From Roseobacter fucihabitans (GTDB taxonomy: Bacteria; Pseudomonadota; Alphaproteobacteria; Rhodobacterales; Rhodobacteraceae), in the NCBI RefSeq assembly GCF_014337925.2, contig NZ_CP143423.1:4246501-4310500 (forward strand): a DNA stretch of 64,000 bases. The letters are read 5' to 3'. A program made the translations under genes and the position numbers. Within the stretch, counting starts at the first letter, position 1; the number at the start of each line of letters is the position of its first letter. A model generated the notes under the pieces. The model was given only the letters and a program-made list of their open reading frames with translations, was not told the DNA's origin and ran no database searches. Of this stretch, positions 10,301 through 18,059 are shown one piece after another.

Positions 10301-13268
10301 TGCGGGCGACGACATCATTAACGGTAGCGGCCGCCAGGACGTCATCGACGGTGGACAAGGCAACGACTCGATAGACGGCGGCACGTTTTCGGATACCCTC
10401 ACCGGCGGGACAGGCGAGGATACGATCTGGGGTGGTGGTGGCCACGACATTATCGATGCGGGCGACGGCGATGATCTGGTTTACGGCGACGCCGGAGACG
10501 ACAACCTTGACGGTGGCGCAGGCGATGACTCGCTCTACGGTGGTGAGGGCAATGATACGCTCATGGGCGGCGAAGGCGTGGATTTACTCAGCGGCGGGGC
10601 GGGCGACGACAGTCTCGACGGGGGCGCAGGAAACGACAGGCTCTACGGTGAGGCGGGCAACGACACGCTCCTGGGTGGCGATGGCGCGGATTTGCTCGAT
10701 GGCGGGACGGGAGCGAACAGTCTCGACGGCGGCGCGGGAGACGACAGCCTTTATGGCGGTGAGGGCAATGATACGCTCTCGGGCGGCGCTGGGGCAGATG
10801 AAATCCAGGGCGGGACCGGGGATGACAGTATAGACGGGGGTGCGGGAGGCGATTGGCTTTATGGTGATGAGGGCAATGATACGCTCTCGGGCGGCGATGG
10901 GGCAGATGAAATCCAGGGCGGGATCGGGGATGACAGTATAGACGGGGGTGCGGGAGGCGATTGGCTTTATGGTGATGAGGGCAATGATACAATCTCGGGC
11001 GGCGATGGGGCAGATGAAATCCAGGGCGGGATCGGGGATGACAGTATAGACGGGGGTGCGGCAGGCGATTGGCTTTATGGTGATGAGGGCAATGATACAA
11101 TCTCGGGCGGCGATGGGGCAGATGAAATCCAGGGCTGGACCGGGGACGACAGCATGGACGGCGGGACGGGCGACGATAGTCTTTATGGTGAGGACGGCAA
11201 TGATACGCTCCTGGGTGGCGAAGGCGTGGATTATCTCGATGGCGGGACGGGCGACGACAGTATAGACGGAGGTGCAGCCGATGATACGCTCTACGGTGGC
11301 GAGGGTAACGACACACTCGTAGGCGGCGAAGGCGCGGATTCTCTTATCGGCGTAGCGGGAGTAGATAGTCTCGTTGGGGGCGCAGGCGATGACTCGCTCT
11401 ATAGTGGTGAGGGTAATGACACAGTGTATGGTGGCACCGGGGCTGATTACATTGATGCCGGAGCCGGTGACGATGTTATCGACGGCGGCACTGGCAACGA
11501 CACGATTGAGGGCGGCACTGGAAATGATACGATTGAGGGCGGCACCGGAAATGATACGATCAACGCCTCGGACGGTACTGGCCAAATCGATGGTGGTACA
11601 GGCGATGACGTAATCGACGTCAGCAATTTTCACGGAGACATCTCTGGCGGACATTACTCGGACACGGGGTCCGACCACATTATTCTACGCGATGGGTCGA
11701 GCACCTCTGAGATCGAACTGGGATATGGTGTGGATACGGTGGAGATGTATGACTCCAGCCTGACCGGCAATATCGACTATGGTTTTGGTGATACCACGAC
11801 CGGCGTGGGCAATACCTATACGCTGGTCAATTCGACCATTGGAGGTGCCATCAGAGGCGAGGACGCTGGAGGTGTCTCGTTTGATCATACGATATACTTG
11901 GAAAATACGGATGTAATGGGCTGGATCGACACTGGAGGCGGCAATGACACTGTCACGTTGATCGACTCAAACATCGGGTTGGGCGGCGTGGACGAACTGA
12001 CCACCGGCGCAGGCGACGACTCCGTCTCAATCAGCGGGTCGACAATAACCGAAGGTGTCTTTCTGGACGATGGCGACGATGTGCTGACGTTGGGCAACAA
12101 TGTGGTTGTCGGCGGCAGCGGTATCGAAGGCGGTGGCGGACAGGATCTTTTCAATATCACCGGGACGTTGGATAGCAATTCGATTGATGGCGGCTGGGGC
12201 GGCACGGACGTCGACACCATCGATCTTAGTGGGCTCTCTGGCCCGGTCACCGTCACCTACACCGGCGACGAGGCAGGTACGATCACGGATGGCGTAAATA
12301 CCATCACCTTCTCCGATATCGAGCGCCTGATCCTGACCGGTGGCTCAGATGTGGTGAACGCCTCCGCCGACACGACAGGGGTCGAAATTATTGCGACCGA
12401 TGGCAACGGTGGTGATACAATCACCGGCGGTTCCGGCAATGACACGATATACGGTTCGGATGAGGAAGATCTGATCCAGGGCGGTGCCGGTGACGACTTG
12501 ATCTATACAGGAAAAGACAATGACACCGTGGACGGCGGCGAAGGGTCGGATACAGTCTATCTCCATCACATCGACCAAGGAACATCAAACGTTTTGACAG
12601 ACAGCGGGACGACGGGAACAGACCGGCTCGTCCTGCAGGATGACGGAGCGAACGATACCTATTCCATTCAGGGCACTTTCTCCTCGGCGCAGGGTTTTGA
12701 GATCATTGATGGCAGCCAGGTATCCGGTGAGACCCTCGAGACCAAGGATGCGGTTGCGGATTTCGATTTTAGTGGCATCACCCTGATTGATATCGATGAG
12801 ATCGACGGAACATCCGGGAATGACACGATCATTGGATCCGCTGGCGATGACAGGATCGAAGGTGAAGACGGCAATGATTGTCTGTATGGGGGGGACGGCA
12901 ACGACACCCTTTACGGCGATGACGGCATTGACTTTTTGACGGGGGGGGCGGGTAATGACCTGCTATACGGTGGAGATGATAGCGATGCGTTCTTTATCGC
13001 GGCGATGCAGGGCAATGACACAGTAGACGGCGGCGCTGGTGGTGCCTGGACTGATACGATCAATCTTGAGGGAATGGGCGCTGGAGCAACCAACGTTTCG
13101 GGAGGCACAGTGGATGGCGATGGATGGACATTGGTGCTGGATGGCGGTCATTCCGTGAACTCACTCAATTCCGGCGTGCTGGAGCTATCCAGCGATGCCT
13201 CGGGTGTGGTGACATTTGATGATGGTGGCACTGTGACATTCACGGATGTAGAGCGCGTAACCTGGTAG
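7341..13268 (+). CDS. Giant RTX calcium-binding repeat protein with a cadherin-like domain
   Basis: About 1975 residues, very acidic and glycine-rich, with dozens of RTX nonapeptides (GGxGxDxxx type, such as GGAGNDTI) that bind calcium and fold as beta-rolls outside the cell. The first 200 residues are low-complexity and carry no signal peptide, as expected for type I secretion with a C-terminal signal. A cadherin-like domain lies near residues 846-943 (TVAENSAVGTVVATLSTTD). A roughly 50-residue spacer module (core SGPVTVTYTGDEAGTITDG) recurs four times, near residues 228, 351, 701 and 1621. The array at 10794-11150 consists of near-identical 108-bp units. ATG 7341 was taken; a GTG at 7311 is an alternative. 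No type I exporter genes are nearby. The protein ends at VERVTW, 50 bp before mobile-element sequence. Likely role: adhesin, S-layer or matrix protein. Confidence 0.9.
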   Translation: MSSGPKKPDAGVKSSASDEQKANSKSEAGTLLTNGSDGGADAQAGTGLAGFLGALPVFSMFSSHAVAKETPETTQVENAAINAGSSQPAPLQDVGGPDSNDSDQGLPGVLGGDPSERVLDTNRSELSDLTMAPRTQSIESPNQTTMPESSSEIAGGPSQNGDAADPSFEEPTTRNGPSVKDTGGSGDGADVATGLDPDTLPTGNGNDTFFVPDGFTNGTIIGGEDGEDVDVIDLTALSGPVTVTYTGDEAGTITDGTNTITFSQIEELALTDFADVVDGRADGSGIQINAGAGDDTVQGGTDADTLLGGDGDDLLEGWLGDDRIEGGAGADTIRYTGSTIDNDTIIGGEGGADDDVVDLSALTGPVTVTYTGDEAGTVTDGSDTITFSEVEGLTLTDQADVVNAGPGSAAMNIDAGAGDDTLAAGSGNDTLTGGSGDDTFLIDGSDVDGPGTITINGGSETGADSISGTGLNNFNWVSGPTNDGSGSFSGSFTFENAAGDTVTVNFSEIESFGGEIVAGNGVVEGTGGNDTMSLGYIDNDGDRITTGDDTIHGGAGADSIDASSGNDSVLAGDGNDTITAGDGDDTIDGGDGNDSISGGTGDDAITGGDGNDRILGNSGNDTLLGGAGNDDINGGSGNDSIEGGAGNDTINGGSGTDTIDGGAGNDTIYAFSGDDALSGGTDADSFLVYDPFGSGTLTGGEGGTDNDLIDLLSLTSPVSVTYTGNEAGTIINGADTITFSEIEQLILTDQADVVDASADSTGVQIDGGDGNDTITGGAGSDDIDGGDGTDIVIFSGDRSDYTITENAGVYTVSDNRTGAPDGTDTVTNVETFRFADGDIATENVLNTAPTDITSSASTVAENSAVGTVVATLSTTDANAGDTFTYAITNDPSGFFEIVGDEIRVASGADIDFETATSHDVTVQVTDAGGATYSETFTLTVSDTAENLQLGDGGVTFTDVGVAETSISGGTGNDSITAHADGGTLYGNAGDDIINGSGRQDVIDGGQGNDSIDGGTFSDTLTGGTGEDTIWGGGGHDIIDAGDGDDLVYGDAGDDNLDGGAGDDSLYGGEGNDTLMGGEGVDLLSGGAGDDSLDGGAGNDRLYGEAGNDTLLGGDGADLLDGGTGANSLDGGAGDDSLYGGEGNDTLSGGAGADEIQGGTGDDSIDGGAGGDWLYGDEGNDTLSGGDGADEIQGGIGDDSIDGGAGGDWLYGDEGNDTISGGDGADEIQGGIGDDSIDGGAAGDWLYGDEGNDTISGGDGADEIQGWTGDDSMDGGTGDDSLYGEDGNDTLLGGEGVDYLDGGTGDDSIDGGAADDTLYGGEGNDTLVGGEGADSLIGVAGVDSLVGGAGDDSLYSGEGNDTVYGGTGADYIDAGAGDDVIDGGTGNDTIEGGTGNDTIEGGTGNDTINASDGTGQIDGGTGDDVIDVSNFHGDISGGHYSDTGSDHIILRDGSSTSEIELGYGVDTVEMYDSSLTGNIDYGFGDTTTGVGNTYTLVNSTIGGAIRGEDAGGVSFDHTIYLENTDVMGWIDTGGGNDTVTLIDSNIGLGGVDELTTGAGDDSVSISGSTITEGVFLDDGDDVLTLGNNVVVGGSGIEGGGGQDLFNITGTLDSNSIDGGWGGTDVDTIDLSGLSGPVTVTYTGDEAGTITDGVNTITFSDIERLILTGGSDVVNASADTTGVEIIATDGNGGDTITGGSGNDTIYGSDEEDLIQGGAGDDLIYTGKDNDTVDGGEGSDTVYLHHIDQGTSNVLTDSGTTGTDRLVLQDDGANDTYSIQGTFSSAQGFEIIDGSQVSGETLETKDAVADFDFSGITLIDIDEIDGTSGNDTIIGSAGDDRIEGEDGNDCLYGGDGNDTLYGDDGIDFLTGGAGNDLLYGGDDSDAFFIAAMQGNDTVDGGAGGAWTDTINLEGMGAGATNVSGGTVDGDGWTLVLDGGHSVNSLNSGVLELSSDASGVVTFDDGGTVTFTDVERVTW
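10794..11150 (+). repeat. Tandem 108-bp repeats inside the RTX gene
   Basis: Units starting at 10794, 10902, 11010 and 11118 are spaced exactly 108 bp, i.e. 36 residues or four RTX nonapeptides. Each begins with the bases GCAGATGAAATCCAGGGC and the units are nearly identical at DNA level, the last one decaying. This marks recent tandem duplication, and the array could change length by slippage or recombination without losing frame. Confidence 0.9.
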
Positions 13269-13318
13269 GCGGCTCGTGGCACCCTCCTCTATGATTGTTC
13301 GCCTCTGAAAAGCCGGTT

Positions 13319-13340
13319 GGTAGTGTCGCAAACTTTTGGA
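13319..13340 (+). repeat. Solo IS6 terminal repeat abutting copy 2
   Basis: 22 bp identical to the first 22 bp of the plus-oriented IS6 copy 3, directly joined at 13341 to the opposite-type end of IS6 copy 2. It is a leftover end of a second IS6 element in the opposite orientation, trimmed to its inverted repeat by insertion or deletion. Confidence 0.85.
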
Positions 13341-14169
13341 GGTTGTGTCGCAAACTTTGTCGTGAGGCGAGATGGGGCCTCGCTAGGATACAATTATCCA
13401 GCGAGCTCGGCAAACTGTTCGAAGCCGGACAACCCTGGTCGGTCGAATTGTCCTTTGCGGATCATGTGGGCGACTTCGATGCCCGCCAGAGTGGACGCGG
13501 CTGAATTGAACGATTTGAAGGTCTGCATAGGGCGGGTGATCTTTTTTATGAAACGGTGGTCCTGTTCGATAATATTATTGAGATATTTCACCTGCAGAAT
13601 CTCGATCAGCCAACACCAGTTATGCATCACCAGCAGGCAATTCATGTTGAACAGACCGACCGCGTTTGATCCGCTCTTGTCGATAAAAACCTTGTCCGGC
13701 CAGCCGTTACTGGCGATCACCTTGGCGAAGAATGCGGTTGCTGCCGCCTCATCACGTCGCTCGGACAGCATGAAATCAAGGGTATTGCCGTATTTGTCTA
13801 TCGCTCGATAGAGATATGTCCACTGGCCTTTGACCTTGATATAGGTTTCGTCCATCCGCCAAGATCGACCGGTCGACGCCTTCTGACAACGCGCCTCACC
13901 GGCAACGGCGACAGAATATTTCTCGACCCATCGATTAAGCGTTGCATGATCAACATCGACGCCGCACTCGTTCATGATTTCTTCGAGATCCCGATACGAT
14001 ACCGCAAACCGAACGTAGAAATAGACCGCGTATAGGATCACCGATTTCGGAAAATGCGCGCCTTTGAAACTGATCAATCGTTTAAACCTTGAATGAGATG
14101 TCGAAAGGCTGCCCGATGAACGTCACTGCCGAGAAGTGCAACAGGGCTCCAAAAGTTTGCGACACTACC
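13341..14169 (-). mobile_element. IS6-family insertion sequence, copy 2
   Basis: Complete 829-bp copy, same orientation as copy 1 and inverted relative to copy 3. The left flank is the solo IS6 end; the right flank is the interrupted IS3 orfB. Flanking octamers (CTTTTGGA and CTGGGAAG) do not match. With copy 1 it forms a direct-repeat pair about 10.2 kb apart; with copy 3 an inverted pair around the MHYT-GGDEF-EAL gene. Confidence 0.93.
13394..14077 (-). CDS. IS6-family DDE transposase (copy 2)
   Basis: 227-residue transposase, identical as far as I can read to that of copy 3 and to copy 1 from its TTG start. The DDE residues (MDETY, FIDKSG, IIEQDH) are all present, so it is probably functional. 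Confidence 0.9.
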   Translation of the reverse strand: MISFKGAHFPKSVILYAVYFYVRFAVSYRDLEEIMNECGVDVDHATLNRWVEKYSVAVAGEARCQKASTGRSWRMDETYIKVKGQWTYLYRAIDKYGNTLDFMLSERRDEAAATAFFAKVIASNGWPDKVFIDKSGSNAVGLFNMNCLLVMHNWCWLIEILQVKYLNNIIEQDHRFIKKITRPMQTFKSFNSAASTLAGIEVAHMIRKGQFDRPGLSGFEQFAELAG

Positions 14170-14253
14170 CTGGGAAGCTGCACCTGCGTTCTTCCTCTCT
14201 CGTGCATTTTCAATGCACTGCCGGGCAGTGGATAAACCTAAATCTCATTGCTT
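14170..14253 (-). pseudogene. IS3-family orfB remnant with hairpin insertion
   Basis: Read on the minus strand, an ATG just downstream of the orfA stop begins MRFRFI, the usual start of IS3 orfB. It then runs into the hairpin insertion at 14195-14230, which brings a stop codon. After the hairpin the expected residues resume (EERRCSFP) for eight codons until IS6 copy 2 cuts the gene off. More than 95 per cent of orfB is missing. Confidence 0.75.
14195..14230 (+). repeat. Hairpin insertion A (in IS3 orfB)
   Basis: 36-bp insertion with the stem GTGCATT/AATGCAC around a TTC loop, preceded by CTCTC and followed by TGCCGGGC. Removing it restores the orfB start reading MRFRFIEERR. The element points opposite to the gene. 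Confidence 0.8.
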
Positions 14254-14520
14254 TAGGCCCGCGAAGAACTGGGTGGCCTTTTTTAAGATCTCCCTCTCCT
14301 CCTTCAGGAGTCGGTTCTCCCGTCGAAGTCGATCATTCTCTTGAGCGAGGCTCAAATCCTCTTTGGAAACCACGTCTGTATCTCGGTGCGCGGTGATCCA
14401 TTTGTTCAGCGTCGACATCCCGACACCCAGATCGTCAGCCACCTGCTTGCGCGTCAGCCCACTGGTCAATGCGATACGCATTGCATCTTGGCGGAATTCG
14501 TCCGTCCGTTTCAGTCCCAT
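14245..14520 (-). CDS. IS3-family OrfA (helix-turn-helix transposase subunit)
   Basis: 91-residue OrfA of an IS3-family element. The N-terminal half is a helix-turn-helix (LTRKQVADDLGVGMSTLNKW) that recognises the IS ends. The C-terminal half is a leucine-zipper-like coiled coil (ENDRLRRENRLLKEEREILKKA) used for multimerisation and for OrfAB assembly. OrfA is intact, but its partner OrfB is destroyed by hairpin A and IS6 copy 2, so this element cannot transpose by itself. The upstream end of the IS, beyond 14520, was not resolved. Confidence 0.88.
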   Translation of the reverse strand: MGLKRTDEFRQDAMRIALTSGLTRKQVADDLGVGMSTLNKWITAHRDTDVVSKEDLSLAQENDRLRRENRLLKEEREILKKATQFFAGLKQ

Positions 14521-14719
14521 AGTCCGTCTCCTTTGGTGCAGTAAATGCTATCAAAGGAGCGGCATCAAACCGCGACAGGTCCACGCCCTGACGGGAAGGA
14601 TTGATAACAGAGCAAATGGATGACAGCACCACGACATTTGTAGCTTAAAGAAACTACAATTCTCGACAGTTTTATCCACTAAGTAAGATAGCCGTTAAAC
14701 ACTATTGGGTAGTGCAGGT

Positions 14720-15666
14720 ATGTGTTTTATGGAGGCTGAAGTGTACCGCGTAATTGAATGCCTGACACACGAGCATCACTATGGTTTGCTCGCTGTAGCG
14801 ACTCTGATCTGTCTTAGTGGTTCATTTCTAACTGCGCTCGTTGCACGTAAGATCACTTTTTCACATGATATGCGGAGGCGGATTCAGACATTTTTGGCCG
14901 CACTGATTGGCGGCGCGACCATCTGGTCCACGCATTTCATCTCTATGCTGGCGTATGATCCTGGATACCCTCATGGATTTGATGCCATGTTGACGGCTGT
15001 TTCCTTGCTCATAGCCGTGAGCGGCTTATTCGTCGCCAAGACCACGCTTGGATATGCGCCTTCACCTTTAAACTACGCGTTGGGAGGCATTGCTTTCGGG
15101 CTTACGGTTGCCGTGATGCACTACATCGGCATGGCAGCTTATAGACTTCCCGGAGATATAGCCTGGAACCCCATCACAGTTTTGGTCTCTGTGGCACTGG
15201 GCAGCATTTTTGGTGTGGCCGCATTCCACCGTTTCATCCTCCCCGTCACCAAATACTGCTGGCTGGGAGGCGCTGCGTTCATGGTGTTGTCAATCTGTTC
15301 GATGCATTTCACCGGCATGACCGCTTTTACGCTTGAATTTAGCCCGCTTATCGAAATCCCTGATCCGGTGATATCTGATACGGTCTTTGGAATCGTCATA
15401 TCCAGTGTCACTTCTGCCTTGTTCATCATAGGTTACATCGGCGTCAGGCTTGAGGACGGCGCTGATAGCGATGCGCAGGTCAGGGTTGAGGCAACTGCCA
15501 CAATTGACGCGTTAACCCAGCTGCCCAATCGTCTTGGACTGACAAGAGAGTTATCGAGCTGCAAGAACCTTCTGCAGTTGGATAAAACGCTAAAGATCGC
15601 CATTCTGACAATTGATCTCGACCGGTTCAAAGAAGTGAACGATCTTTACGGTCATGCGGATGGAGA
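14720..15666 (+). pseudogene. MHYT-GGDEF-EAL cyclic-di-GMP protein, 5' part (split by IS66)
   Basis: Membrane-anchored cyclic-di-GMP enzyme interrupted by the IS66 element. This half holds the seven-helix MHYT sensor with its three signature motifs (THFISM, MHYIGM, MHFTGM), thought to bind a metal and sense a diatomic gas, and the beginning of the GGDEF domain up to LDRFKEVNDLYGHADG. ATG at 14720 or 14729 are both possible starts. The IS66 element cuts inside the first GGDEF metal/nucleotide loop. Removing the IS and one 8-bp duplicate gives LYGHADGDAVLSQV and a continuous frame into 18068-19196, so the interruption is recent and clean. Confidence 0.92.
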
Positions 15667-15751
15667 GTAAGCGTGCGGCCACGCTGCTCTGACGCCTCAT
15701 AGAGTGGGTTGATAGTGTCCACTAACGATAGTGGACATCTTGAGGGCAGAT

Positions 15752-16144
15752 ATGGCGGGTAAGAAGGGTCAAAAGAAGCGGTTTTGGTCTGATGAGGAGA
15801 AGGTGTCGATCTGTGCGCAAACATGTGCGCCGGGGGTATCGGTAGCGCAGGTCGCGCGGCGGTACGCGATGAACACCAACCTGATCCACAAATGGCTACG
15901 TGATCCCAAGTTTGCACCTGATCCGGAGATCATCGAAGACGAGGTTGGTGAAGCGCCATGTTTTCTGCCTGTGGAGATTGTTGACCGGCCAGGTGCTGAA
16001 GAACCGGTTCCCGCGCTTGCGGCAAATGCCACATCCGGCCATAGCGCGATTGAGATCGACATCGCGGGCGGTCATCAGCTGAGGATTGTCGGTAGCTACG
16101 ATCCCGAAGCATTGGCTCGGCTCATCCGAGGTCTTTCTGCATGA
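15752..16144 (+). CDS. tnpA: IS66 TnpA (Orf1, helix-turn-helix)
   Basis: 130-residue IS66 Orf1. The N-terminal [14 protein letters not shown] followed by [18 protein letters not shown] is the helix-turn-helix typical of this subunit, which is required for transposition together with TnpB and TnpC. The ATG at 15752 has a GAGGG ribosome-binding site; a GTG at 15731 is a less likely start. The stop overlaps the tnpB start (ATGA). Confidence 0.93.
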   Translation: MAGKKGQKKRFWSDEEKVSICAQTCAPGVSVAQVARRYAMNTNLIHKWLRDPKFAPDPEIIEDEVGEAPCFLPVEIVDRPGAEEPVPALAANATSGHSAIEIDIAGGHQLRIVGSYDPEALARLIRGLSA

Positions 16145-16488
16145 TCCCTGTCCCGGCGAACACGCGCGTCTGGCTGGCTGCCGGTGTGACCGACATGCGT
16201 CGTGGGTTCACGACGTTGGCTGCGCAGGCTGAACAGACATTGAAGCAAGATCCGTTTACCGGGCATCTGTTTGTCTTTCGTGGACGGCGAGGTGATCTGA
16301 TCAAGATTATCTGGTGGGACGGGCAAGGTGCATGTCTGTTCAGCAAGCGCCTGGAGAAAGGTCGGTTTGTTTGGCCGTCGGCGAAAGAGGGCAAGATCGC
16401 TCTGACCGCGGCCCAGTTGGCGATGCTGCTCGAAGGGATCGATTGGCGTTTACCACAACGCAGCTGGACACCGCTCAAGGCAGGATAA
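16141..16488 (+). CDS. tnpB: IS66 TnpB (Orf2)
   Basis: 115-residue accessory protein of IS66 elements, of standard length. The N-terminus [14 protein letters not shown] and the core [21 protein letters not shown] are the conserved family signature. The biochemical role is unresolved, but the gene is needed for transposition. It overlaps tnpA by 4 bp, giving translational coupling. Confidence 0.96.
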   Translation: MIPVPANTRVWLAAGVTDMRRGFTTLAAQAEQTLKQDPFTGHLFVFRGRRGDLIKIIWWDGQGACLFSKRLEKGRFVWPSAKEGKIALTAAQLAMLLEGIDWRLPQRSWTPLKAG

Positions 16489-16537
16489 ATGCGCGTGTGG
16501 GATTCCCGCCGGATCGTTGTTTTGCTATAGTCTGGCC

Positions 16538-18037
16538 ATGCTGGACGTCGATAAATCACTGCCGAAAGACCCTGATGAACTCAGGCAGTTCACGGCGATT
16601 TTGCTGGCCGAGGTGAGGTCGCAGGCTGTTTTGATCGAGAAGTTGCGGCATCAATTGGCCGGTCAACGCCAATGCCGCTTTGGGTCGTCATCAGAAAGCA
16701 TTGAACAACTACAACTGGCCTTGGAAACAAGCGAGATCGCGGTTGCCAAGATGACCGTGAAGCTACGCCTTCCCGATGAGGAGCCAAGAGACAAACCAAA
16801 ACGCCGCCCGATCCCCGATCACATCCCGCGCATGGAAGTTGAGCTGACCACCGGTGATGATGATTGCGCTCAGTGCGGTGGTGGCTTGCGCCGTCTGGGC
16901 GAGGATGTGACCGAAGAGCTTGAGTATGTTCCTGGACGCTTCATCGTGAACCGCATTGTGCGTCCACGCTTTGCATGTTCTGGCTGTGAGGCCTTCACAC
17001 AAGCAGCGTTACCTTCGCGCCCAATCGAACGGGGCCGTCCCGGCCCGGGCCTGCTGGCCCATGTTCTGGTCAACAAATACGCTGACCACCTGCCGCTGTA
17101 TCGCCAAAGCGGCATCTTCGAGCGCGACGGGATCGACATTGACCGTTCAACGCTGGCCGACTGGGTTGGCAAATCCACAGCTCTGTTGGAACCACTGGCT
17201 GATGCCATCGGGCGGCATGTGTTGGCTGGACAGGCTATCTTTGCAGACGACACGCCGGTAAAGATGTTGGCCCCCGGCACTGGCAAAACAGCGACAGCGC
17301 GTTTGTGGGCTTACGGTCGAGATGAACGGCCCTGGGGCGGCGATGCCCCTCCCGCCAGTTGGTATCAGTTCTCGCCGGATCGCAAAGGGCAGCACCCCAA
17401 GGATCATCTCGCAAAATATCGGGGCTGGATGCACGCGGACGGCTATGCCGGGTTCGAAGATCTCTATCGTTCCGGCGACATCCACGAGGTCGCCTGTATG
17501 GCGCATGTCAGACGCAAGTTCGTAGATGTTCATCGCGCCCAAGGCTCTGCCATCGCCAATGAGGCCATCCAGCGCATCGCGCAGCTCTACGCGGTCGAGA
17601 AAGAGGCACGCGGGTCACCACCAGATCGACGCGCCGGTCTCCGACAGGCGCATGCAAAACCGATCTTCGATGATCTGGAAGTCTGGCTACACACCCAACT
17701 CCCAAGTATCTCTGGCAAATCGCCGCTTGCGGGTGCGATCCGCTACGCTCTGACGCGCATGGCGCGGCTCCGGCCATATCTCGACCACGGCATCCTGGAG
17801 TTGGACAACAACACCGCCGAACGGGCCATGCGGTCTGTTGCAATCGGGCGCAAAAACTACCTGTTCGTTGGATCACAAACCGGCGGCCGCGCTGCCGCCA
17901 TCGCCTACACCTTGATCGAAACGGCCAAACTGAACCGCATCGATCCGCAGGCTTGGCTGGCCGACACCTTGGCACGCATCCCAGACTACAAAATCAACCG
18001 CGTCGATGACCTGCTGCCATGGAAAACTGCCTCATAG
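16538..18037 (+). CDS. tnpC: IS66 TnpC (DDE transposase)
   Basis: 499-residue IS66 transposase. An N-terminal coiled coil leads to the zinc-ribbon region (CAQCGGGL and CSGCEAF), then the DDE catalytic core (ADDTPVKML for the first Asp, HADGYAGF for the second, ELDNNTAERAMR for the Glu) and the C-terminal DDE-tail LIETAKLNRIDPQAWLADTL. That tail is uninterrupted here and serves as the empty-site control for hairpin G in the second IS66 tnpC fragment. ATG 16538 was taken as start. Confidence 0.95.
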   Translation: MLDVDKSLPKDPDELRQFTAILLAEVRSQAVLIEKLRHQLAGQRQCRFGSSSESIEQLQLALETSEIAVAKMTVKLRLPDEEPRDKPKRRPIPDHIPRMEVELTTGDDDCAQCGGGLRRLGEDVTEELEYVPGRFIVNRIVRPRFACSGCEAFTQAALPSRPIERGRPGPGLLAHVLVNKYADHLPLYRQSGIFERDGIDIDRSTLADWVGKSTALLEPLADAIGRHVLAGQAIFADDTPVKMLAPGTGKTATARLWAYGRDERPWGGDAPPASWYQFSPDRKGQHPKDHLAKYRGWMHADGYAGFEDLYRSGDIHEVACMAHVRRKFVDVHRAQGSAIANEAIQRIAQLYAVEKEARGSPPDRRAGLRQAHAKPIFDDLEVWLHTQLPSISGKSPLAGAIRYALTRMARLRPYLDHGILELDNNTAERAMRSVAIGRKNYLFVGSQTGGRAAAIAYTLIETAKLNRIDPQAWLADTLARIPDYKINRVDDLLPWKTAS

Positions 18038-18059
18038 GGCGGTCAGACCGGACGCTTAC

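Larger units (their letters stand above)
15667..18059 (+). mobile_element. Complete IS66-family insertion sequence
   Basis: 2393-bp element with terminal repeats starting GTAAGCGTGCGG on the left and GTAAGCGTCCGG (reverse complement) on the right. It is flanked by the perfect 8-bp target duplication GATGGAGA at 15659-15666 and 18060-18067. It encodes the standard tnpA, tnpB and tnpC set, all intact, with no passenger gene and no hairpin insertion. The exact duplication and intact genes indicate a recent insertion into the MHYT-GGDEF-EAL gene. Confidence 0.96.

Noticed and set aside
10794-11150. Tandem repeat array considered as a CRISPR
   Set aside because: Units are contiguous 108-bp coding repeats without unique spacers, in frame with the RTX protein.
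8000-13200. Long overlapping open frames on both strands in the RTX gene (for example 10584-11678 minus, 364 codons)
   Set aside because: They mirror the periodic, GC-rich nonapeptide repeats in other frames, have no independent similarity, and consist of low-complexity repeats.
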